Shown in pieces: positions 1-4,773 of a stretch of 8,910 nucleotides of DNA (positions are counted from its first letter, which is position 1; each line of letters begins with the position of its first letter). The notes beneath the pieces are model-generated. The model did not search any database. It was not told the DNA's origin and saw only the letters and a list, made by a program, of their open reading frames with translations. This DNA comes from Pseudomonadota bacterium (GTDB lineage Bacteria > Pseudomonadota > Alphaproteobacteria > Rhizobiales > Xanthobacteraceae), in assembly GCA_023388935.1 (NCBI GenBank), contig JAEWFG010000381.1:1-8910 (forward strand). The letters are read 5' to 3'. Both the position numbers and the translations under genes were made by a program.

Positions 1-108
1 TTCTGCAAGCTCAAGGAATTCAAGCGCATCGCGATGCGCGCCGACAAGACCGATCAAAGCTTCGCTGCCATGCTCCATCTCGCCGCCGCCGTGATAAATT
101 CCCGATGA
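1..108 (+). CDS. IS5-family transposase, C-terminal fragment (cut by window edge)
   Basis: The frame open from base 1 ends at TGA 106-108 and gives 35 residues. They include KLKEFKRIAMRADKT and end AAMLHLAAAVINSR. This is the usual tail of IS5-family (IS427-like) DDE transposases, where a basic 'KLKxFRRIATRYDKT' stretch is followed by a helix rich in alanine and leucine with an 'A.I..' end. Only the last part of the protein is visible, so it cannot be told whether the element is intact. The catalytic D, D and E residues lie mostly upstream of the window. The assignment rests on this short stretch and on a plausible IS end just after the stop. Confidence 0.7.
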   Translation, partial: FCKLKEFKRIAMRADKTDQSFAAMLHLAAAVINSR

Positions 109-125
109 ATCCCAACAGGCCCTAG
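109..125. mobile_element. Possible right end of the IS5-type element with CTAG target site
   Basis: Immediately after the transposase stop the sequence reads ATCCCAACAGGCC and then CTAG (122-125). Read inward from the outside, the end is GGCCTGTTGGGAT, which has the look of an IS427-group terminal inverted repeat. That group often targets CTAG or TA. The left end is outside the window, so neither the inverted repeat nor the target duplication can be confirmed. Confidence 0.35.
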
Positions 126-129
126 GCGA

Positions 130-173
130 CCGTCATTCCGGGTTCAGTCCTGTGGACCGCCTCGGAATGACGG
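130..173. repeat. Palindromic intergenic repeat, probable terminator of the minus-strand binding-protein gene
   Basis: CCGTCATTCCG at 130-140 is a perfect inverted match to CGGAATGACGG at 163-173, giving an 11-bp stem around a 22-base loop. The loop contains a smaller GTCC/GGAC stem (147-150 with 154-157). Palindromes built on CGTCATTCCG are frequent between genes in Bradyrhizobium and relatives (general knowledge, not checked here). It lies 8 bases beyond the stop of the binding-protein gene and 21 bases beyond the transposase stop, so it could end transcription from both sides. There is no T-run after either arm, so simple intrinsic termination is not assured. Confidence 0.6.
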
Positions 174-181
174 CTACGCCG

Positions 182-1396
182 TCACTTCTTCACCAGCGGA
201 CACGCCGGGTCCGGCGGCCCAAAGGCCTTGTCGCCGGAAATGGTGGTGAGGATCTTGTAATAGTCCCACGGATATTTGCTCTCTTCCGGTGTCTTCACCT
301 GCACCAGCCAGAGGTCGTGCACCATCAGATTGTCCTCGCGCAGCCTGCCGTTGCGGGCGAAGAAATCCTCGATCGGCTTTTCCCGCATCTTCACCGCCAC
401 TTTGAGCGGATCGTCGGTGCCGGTTTCCTTGATGGCGTTGAGATAGTGCATCACGGATGAATAGACGCCGGCCTGCCACATCGACGGCATCTTGTTCATC
501 TTGGCGAAATAGCGCTTCGACCATTCGCGGGTCTTGTCGTCCATGTCCCAGTAGAACGATGTGGTCAGCAACAGGCCTTGCGCGGCCTGCAAACCGAGGC
601 CGTGAATGTCGGTGATCAGCGCGAGCAGCGCCGCCATCTGCTGGCCGCCCTTGAACACGCCGAACTCGGAGCCGGTCTTGATCTCGTTCATGTTGTTGGG
701 GGGACCGGCGGCGATGCCGATGATCTTGGCCTTGGAGGCCTGCGCCTGCAGCACGAAGGAGGAAAGATCGGGCGTCGCCAGCGGCGGCCGCACCGAGCCC
801 AGCACCTTGCCGCCATTGGCCGTGATCACGCTGGAGGCGTCGCGCTCCAGCGAATGACCGAAGGCATAGTCGTCGGTGATGAAGAACCAGCTGTCGCCGC
901 CGCGCTTGACCACGGCATCCGCAGTGCCGACCGCAAGCGCGCGAGTGTCGAACACCCACTGGATCGCGTAGGGCGAGCAGAACTTGCCATGGAAATCCGC
1001 GGTGCCGGTGGAGTGGGTGATGAACAGCCGCTTCTTCTCATTGGCGATGTTCTGCACCGCAAGCCCGACCGCGGAGACCGGCACGTCGACGATCAGGTCG
1101 ACCTGGTCCACGTCGTACCAGCGCCGAGCGATGGCGCCGCCGACGTCGGCCTTGAGCTGGTGGTCGCCGATGACGATGCTGATCGGCTTGCCGAGCACGG
1201 TGCCGCCGAAATCGTCGATCGCCATCTGCGCCGCCGTCACCGAACCCTGGCCGGTTGGTGCGGAGGCCGGGCCATTCATGTCGGTGAGCACGCCGATCTT
1301 GACGATGTCGTCGGAAACCTGCGCTGACGCCGCGCCCGGCAGCAGCCCCGCCGCCAATGCGGCAATGACCGGCAGTCCAAATCGAATTGGATTCAC
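182..1396 (-). CDS. ABC transporter substrate-binding protein, branched-chain amino acid type (Peripla_BP_6)
   Basis: This is a secreted solute-binding protein of 404 residues that would feed a Liv-type importer in the periplasm. The N-terminus has an arginine at residue 5, a hydrophobic core at about 7-20 and an AASA cleavage site before Q26, so it carries a Sec signal peptide. The mature protein opens with IVKIGVLTDMNGPAS, the typical first strand of Leu/Ile/Val-binding-like proteins. TDDYAFGHSLE in the middle matches the family's 'DYAFG' hinge region, and SFYWDMDD resembles rhizobial paralogs. The length is normal. The start is GTG at 1396, preceded by a good AGGGGAGGAC ribosome site. No permease or ATPase gene is next to it, so the ligand cannot be named. 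Many relatives bind amino acids, amides or aromatic acids. It lies 97 bases downstream of the PBP-domain regulator on the same strand, but has its own ribosome site. Confidence 0.93.
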   Translation of the reverse strand: MNPIRFGLPVIAALAAGLLPGAASAQVSDDIVKIGVLTDMNGPASAPTGQGSVTAAQMAIDDFGGTVLGKPISIVIGDHQLKADVGGAIARRWYDVDQVDLIVDVPVSAVGLAVQNIANEKKRLFITHSTGTADFHGKFCSPYAIQWVFDTRALAVGTADAVVKRGGDSWFFITDDYAFGHSLERDASSVITANGGKVLGSVRPPLATPDLSSFVLQAQASKAKIIGIAAGPPNNMNEIKTGSEFGVFKGGQQMAALLALITDIHGLGLQAAQGLLLTTSFYWDMDDKTREWSKRYFAKMNKMPSMWQAGVYSSVMHYLNAIKETGTDDPLKVAVKMREKPIEDFFARNGRLREDNLMVHDLWLVQVKTPEESKYPWDYYKILTTISGDKAFGPPDPACPLVKK

Positions 1397-1400
1397 GCTT

Positions 1401-1410
1401 GTCCTCCCCT
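1401..1410 (-). promoter_or_regulatory. Ribosome binding site fixing the GTG start of the binding protein
   Basis: On the minus strand the sequence reads AGGGGAGGAC, then AAGC, then GTG. This is a near-ideal Shine-Dalgarno at suitable spacing. It supports GTG at 1396 rather than a later ATG, and that GTG gives a complete signal peptide. Confidence 0.75.
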
Positions 1411-1493
1411 GATCCGGCTCGTTGGCCGGTGTTGCCCGGGTATGGCCCGGTTGAATAGGTTTTTTTGCAACTATTTGGGGGCGGGCGTCAACG

Positions 1494-2387
1494 TCAGGCT
1501 GCGAAGCGGATCTGTCCGGCGGGCGAGGGATCGTAGCCGGTCAGTTCCTCGGCGCGCTGCCGCAGCCGTTGTTCATTCAAGAACCGGATCAGTGCCTGCA
1601 TCGGCGGGCGGAAATAGCTGCGCTGCCGCATCGCCAGATCGAAACTCTCCCAGACCAGAGGCACGAAATCGAGACCGGCCGAACGTGCCGTCGCGCGCGT
1701 TGCAACGCCGCAATCGGCCTGGCCGGTGCGGACCATTTCGGCGAGATCCGGCCCGGTGAAGGCCGGCGTCTCCAACCGGCGCAAATCGCGCGTCGAGGCG
1801 CCGGCGCGCTTCAACAGCACGTCGAGCAGCATCTGCGCGCCCGTGCCCTTTTGCCGCATCGCCATCCTGGCGCCGAGCGCGAGCACGTCGGACAGGCCGC
1901 GCAGCCGCTTTGGATTGCCGGGCGCCAGCACGAGACCCTGCTCGCGGCGTACGAACGCGATCAGCACCGCATCATGCAGGTCCGGAGCGGTCCGCAGCGC
2001 ATCGACACTGGCATCACGGGCGAGATTGTCGGAGGCATCGAGGCCGTGGAAGTGCACCGCGACCGCCATCACCTCGTCGCGCTGCAAGCGCTCGAGCCCG
2101 CGCGCGCAGCCTTCGCTCATCGATCCCAGGCCCGAGCCGGATTCGCGCAGGCTCCAATCCAGGAGCTCGTCCTGGCTGCCGCCCACGACCAGCGGCGGCT
2201 CCGCGATCATCATGCCGGCCGGACGCGACATTCCCGATAGCACCCAGAGATCGAGCTCGTGCCGTGGGAAGAGCCACTTCCCGGTCACCTTGGTGCAGGG
2301 GATCGCACCGGTGGTGACGAGTTCGTAGAGCTTGCGTTCGCCGAGCCGGAGATAGTCGGCGGCTTCACTTGTCGTCAGGAATTCCAT
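1494..2387 (-). CDS. Transcriptional regulator: excisionase-type HTH plus C-terminal molybdate-binding-like (PBP_like) domain
   Basis: The protein has 297 residues. Residues 1-52 form an excisionase/MerR-like DNA-binding head (TSEAADYL near the start, KLYELVTTGAIP, then GKWLFPRHELDLW), as in the 'helix-turn-helix domain, excisionase family'. Residues 65-285 match the PBP_like family (COG1910, periplasmic molybdate-binding domain). Markers are GSQDELLDW, VHFHGLDAS, RQKGTGAQMLLD and the closing ADCGVATRATARSAGLDFVPL. There is no signal peptide, so the domain should act in the cytoplasm as an oxyanion or cofactor sensor. The start is ATG at 2387, with AGGAA upstream. The gene is divergent from tupA and two moeA-type genes and is the obvious candidate regulator for them. 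Its C-terminal half is clearly related to the tail of the long MoeA downstream. Ligand and direction of control are inference. Confidence 0.88.
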   Translation of the reverse strand: MEFLTTSEAADYLRLGERKLYELVTTGAIPCTKVTGKWLFPRHELDLWVLSGMSRPAGMMIAEPPLVVGGSQDELLDWSLRESGSGLGSMSEGCARGLERLQRDEVMAVAVHFHGLDASDNLARDASVDALRTAPDLHDAVLIAFVRREQGLVLAPGNPKRLRGLSDVLALGARMAMRQKGTGAQMLLDVLLKRAGASTRDLRRLETPAFTGPDLAEMVRTGQADCGVATRATARSAGLDFVPLVWESFDLAMRQRSYFRPPMQALIRFLNEQRLRQRAEELTGYDPSPAGQIRFAA

Positions 2388-2389
2388 CC

Positions 2390-2412
2390 TGCATTCCTAT
2401 GCAAATTCTTGC
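2390..2412. promoter_or_regulatory. Overlapping palindromes, candidate operator of the divergent regulator
   Basis: TGCAT-TCCT-ATGCA (2390-2403) is a perfect 5-bp inverted repeat. GCAA-ATTC-TTGC (2401-2412) is a second one sharing the centre bases GCA. Both lie within 25 bases of the regulator's ATG, where an autoregulator would bind. The sequence does not match the known E. coli ModE box with its TATATA arms. Operator function is inferred from position and symmetry only. Confidence 0.35.
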
Positions 2413-2763
2413 GTATTTTTTTTGATGTTCGATGCCGGTGGAATTCCGCTACTCCAATTTGGTCCTCGCGAACCATGCCCGATCATCTCGCCGCTTTGCA
2501 ACACATCCTGACTTCCGATTCATCCTCCGACACCCACTTGGTGCGCGCCGTGCGACGCGCGCTCGCGACCGCAATCGATGTGCCGGTCAGCGCATTGCCA
2601 ATGTTTACCGGGGGGCTCATCTCGGTCGACGCGTTGAGGTCTGCTGTCGGTGGTGGTCCATCTCGTGTTCTATCTAATGTTGTCGCGTTTGTGCGACTTG
2701 GCGCGGAATTGCGTCATGAGCGCGGCGCAATCCGTCATCAGGATCATCCCGATTTCGTACCTC

Positions 2764-2770
2764 AGGGGAA
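2764..2770 (+). promoter_or_regulatory. tupA: Ribosome binding site that decides the tupA start
   Basis: AGGGGAA sits 7 bases before ATG 2778, and that ATG opens directly into a signal peptide. This places the start far inside the longer open frame, which begins at 2259. Confidence 0.7.
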
Positions 2771-2777
2771 TCCGCTC

Positions 2778-3611
2778 ATGGCCGTTCGCCGCCTGTTCGT
2801 TGCACTCGCGCTTCTCTGCGGCCTTGCCGCGGGTGTCGAGGCGTCGTCCGCAGAGGACCGCGCTATCGTCCTGGCGACGACCACAGCGACGCAGGATTCC
2901 GGCCTGCTCGACTATCTGCTGCCGATCTTCCGTGACAAGACCGGCATCGACGTGACCGTGATCGCGCGGCGCGCCGACGAGGTGCTCGACGGGGCGCGAA
3001 GGGGAGAGGTCGATGTGGTGCTGATGCATGCACGGCCGCAGGAGGAGAAATTCGTCTCCGACGGTTTTGCCGTGAAGCGTCTTGACGTGATGTACAACGA
3101 CTATGTGCTGGTCGGGCCGAAGAGCGATCCCGCCGGTGTAAAGGGCAAGGACATCGCGACCGCGCTCAAAGCGATCGAGGCCAAGGGCGCGCCGTTCGTG
3201 ACGCGCGACGACCGCTCGGGCACCCACGCCGCAGAGCTCGCGCTCTGGATCGTCGCCGGCATCGACATCGCCGGTGCCAAAGGTGCCTGGTATCGCGAGG
3301 CCGGGCCGGGCATGGCCCCCGCGCTCGAAGCCGCTCGCACGGCGAATGCCTATGTATTGTCGGATCGCGGCAGCTGGATCGCCTTCAAGGACCGCGGCGA
3401 TCTTGACATCGTCGTCGAAGGCGACAAGCGGCTGCTCAACCAATACGGTGTGATGCTCGTGAACCCCGAGAGGTTTCCGAACGTGAACAAGGAGATGGGG
3501 CAGACCTTCGTCGACTGGCTGACTTCGCCGGAGGGGCAGGCGGCGATCGCCGGATACAAGGTCGACGGGCAGCAGCTGTTTTTTCCGAATGCGGACAAGT
3601 CCGGCGGCTGA
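2778..3611 (+). CDS. tupA: Tungstate-binding periplasmic protein TupA
   Basis: This is the solute-binding protein of a high-affinity tungstate ABC importer, with 277 residues from ATG 2778. Residues 1-25 form a Sec signal peptide (RR, hydrophobic core, VEASSA). The mature part begins with LATTTATQDSGLLD (32-45), the hallmark of TupA, which normally reads 'ATTTSTxDSGLL'. Further family marks are VLMHAR (81-86), NDYVLVGP (107-114), RDDRSGTHAAEL (143-154), YVLSDRGSW (192-200) and NQYGVMLVNP (221-230). The length is normal for the family (COG2998). No tupB permease or tupC ATPase follows. Instead, a moeA-type gene starts 54 bases later on the same strand, so the protein may serve an importer encoded elsewhere or may have been recruited as a sensor. 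Tungstate rather than molybdate specificity is inferred from the family. Confidence 0.93.
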   Translation: MAVRRLFVALALLCGLAAGVEASSAEDRAIVLATTTATQDSGLLDYLLPIFRDKTGIDVTVIARRADEVLDGARRGEVDVVLMHARPQEEKFVSDGFAVKRLDVMYNDYVLVGPKSDPAGVKGKDIATALKAIEAKGAPFVTRDDRSGTHAAELALWIVAGIDIAGAKGAWYREAGPGMAPALEAARTANAYVLSDRGSWIAFKDRGDLDIVVEGDKRLLNQYGVMLVNPERFPNVNKEMGQTFVDWLTSPEGQAAIAGYKVDGQQLFFPNADKSGG

Positions 3612-3616
3612 CGTCC

Positions 3617-3648
3617 GCATCGCCGGCGGTTGCAAAACCGGGCGATGC
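3617..3648 (+). promoter_or_regulatory. Strong intercistronic hairpin with GCAA tetraloop between tupA and moeA-like gene
   Basis: GCATCGCC (3617-3624) pairs perfectly with GGCGATGC (3641-3648). Inside it, CGGTT (3627-3631) pairs with AACCG (3636-3640) around a GCAA loop, a stable GNRA tetraloop. Only two bases, GG at 3625-3626, are unpaired. It begins 5 bases after the tupA stop and ends 17 bases before the next start. No T-run follows, so it is more likely a partial terminator, mRNA stabiliser or translation modulator than a full terminator. Confidence 0.5.
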
Positions 3649-3665
3649 ATGGTCCATGATGGCGC

Positions 3666-4772
3666 ATGACCCAGCGCCCGTCGCCATCGCTGACGCCGCT
3701 CGACGCCGCACTCGCCGCGCTGCTGGAAGGGCTTGATCCGCTCGTGCCGGTAGAGCTGCCGCTAACCAAAGCGGCGGGTTGCGTTGCGGCAGGAACGCCG
3801 CTTCTTGCGGCCTATCCGCCTCACGACATTGCCGCCGCAGACGGATGGGCGTTGCGTGCCATTGATCTCGTCGGTGCGTCTTCTTATTCGCCATTGGCTC
3901 TGACAAGGGGTCCGGCATGGGTCGAGGCCGGTGATGCCATGCCGGATGGATGCGACTGTGTGCTCGATGCGGATGCGGTCGACATCGCGGGCCCGCTCGC
4001 TCAGGTGCTTGCGGAAGGGCTGCCAGGGCAGGGCGTCAGGCGGGCCGGAGGTGATATCGGAGAACGCACGCCTGTGGTGGCAGAAGGGCATCCGGTTGGT
4101 CCTGCTGCTCTGATGCTGGCGCGCGCTGCCGGACTTGACAGGTTGAGTGTGCGCCGTCCGGGACTGCGCATCATCAATGTGCCGGGCGCGGCGGCGACAA
4201 TGCATATGATTGCGGACCTCGCGCGCGCAGCGGGACTGCATGTGCAAATGAGCGAAGCCGGCGCGCGCGATGCGGCATCGATCGCGGAGGCGCTCGGCGA
4301 TCTCGACTGCGATCTCGTTGTGACGATCGGCGGCAGCGGCGTCGGTCGCCGCGATGCTGCCGTGACCGCGCTGGCCCGGCGCGGTGACGTGCGCGCCCAT
4401 GGCCTTGCGCTCCAGCCTGGACGCACCGCGGCTGTGGCGCGGCTTGGAAAAGTTCCCGTTGTCGCCTTGCCCGGCTCGCCCGATCACGCGCTCGCTGCGT
4501 GGCTCGCCCTCGTGCTCCCGCTCGTCGATCGCTTGTCGGCGCGGCGGCCGCGCCGACGAGTGACCCTGCCGCTCGCGCGAAAAATCGCATCCAGTGTCGG
4601 CATCGCCGAGATTGCCCTGCTGCTTGGGGAACATCACGCGTGGATGCCGCTTGCGGTGGGCGAATGGCCGTTACAGGCAATTGCCCGTGCGGATGCGTGG
4701 CTGATCATTCCCGGGAACAGCGAGGGATTTGCGGCGGGCGCGCCGGCCGATGCCTATCTGATGCGGGAGTGA
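3666..4772 (+). CDS. Short, degenerate MoeA-like molybdopterin-binding protein
   Basis: This 368-residue protein aligns with MoeA (molybdopterin molybdenumtransferase), which inserts metal into adenylylated molybdopterin. YPPHDIAAADGWALR (50-64) matches the 'PPFDNSAMDGYA' motif and keeps its Asp-Gly. RRAGGDI (125-131) matches 'RRxGEDI', and ALPGSPDHA (267-275) matches 'LPGNPVSA'. Three other active-site blocks are altered. The 'STGDEL' position reads NVPGAA (171-176), 'GGVSVGxxD' reads GGSGVGRRD (222-230), and 'KPGKP' reads QPGRT (250-254), losing both lysines. The family glutamate and lysines therefore look absent and catalysis may be weak or lost, perhaps leaving a binding or regulatory role. 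The ATG has no clear ribosome site. The gene ends one base before the full MoeA gene, so the two are probably made together. Confidence 0.88.
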   Translation: MTQRPSPSLTPLDAALAALLEGLDPLVPVELPLTKAAGCVAAGTPLLAAYPPHDIAAADGWALRAIDLVGASSYSPLALTRGPAWVEAGDAMPDGCDCVLDADAVDIAGPLAQVLAEGLPGQGVRRAGGDIGERTPVVAEGHPVGPAALMLARAAGLDRLSVRRPGLRIINVPGAAATMHMIADLARAAGLHVQMSEAGARDAASIAEALGDLDCDLVVTIGGSGVGRRDAAVTALARRGDVRAHGLALQPGRTAAVARLGKVPVVALPGSPDHALAAWLALVLPLVDRLSARRPRRRVTLPLARKIASSVGIAEIALLLGEHHAWMPLAVGEWPLQAIARADAWLIIPGNSEGFAAGAPADAYLMRE

Positions 4773-4773
4773 T

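Larger units (their letters stand above)
2388..2777. promoter_or_regulatory. Intergenic region between the regulator and tupA (divergent control region)
   Basis: About 390 bases separate the two divergent starts. Near the regulator there are overlapping short palindromes and an AT-rich tract with a T-run (2413-2421), suited to a promoter with an operator. Near tupA there is another inverted repeat, ATTGCG (2708-2713) with CGCAAT (2726-2731). The frame of tupA stays open through the whole region. From ATG 2475 it would add 101 residues, but that start lacks a ribosome site and a recognised domain. No clear -35/-10 pair was found, and no tRNA or known riboswitch was recognised. Confidence 0.5.

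Noticed and set aside
578..1327. 249-codon frame on the plus strand opposite the ABC binding protein
   Set aside because: It is antisense to a well-supported gene, and the translated product resembles no family.
2259..2777. Longer start for tupA at ATG 2259
   Set aside because: It would run through the regulator's coding region on the other strand and put a signal peptide in mid-protein. ATG 2778 has a ribosome site and opens directly with the signal peptide.
2388..2777. Molybdenum cofactor riboswitch in the tupA leader
   Set aside because: I could not find the multi-stem arrangement of the Moco motif. Only short isolated inverted repeats are visible.
2670..3650. 326-codon frame on the minus strand opposite tupA
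   Set aside because: It is antisense to tupA and shows no motif; tupA has complete family signatures.
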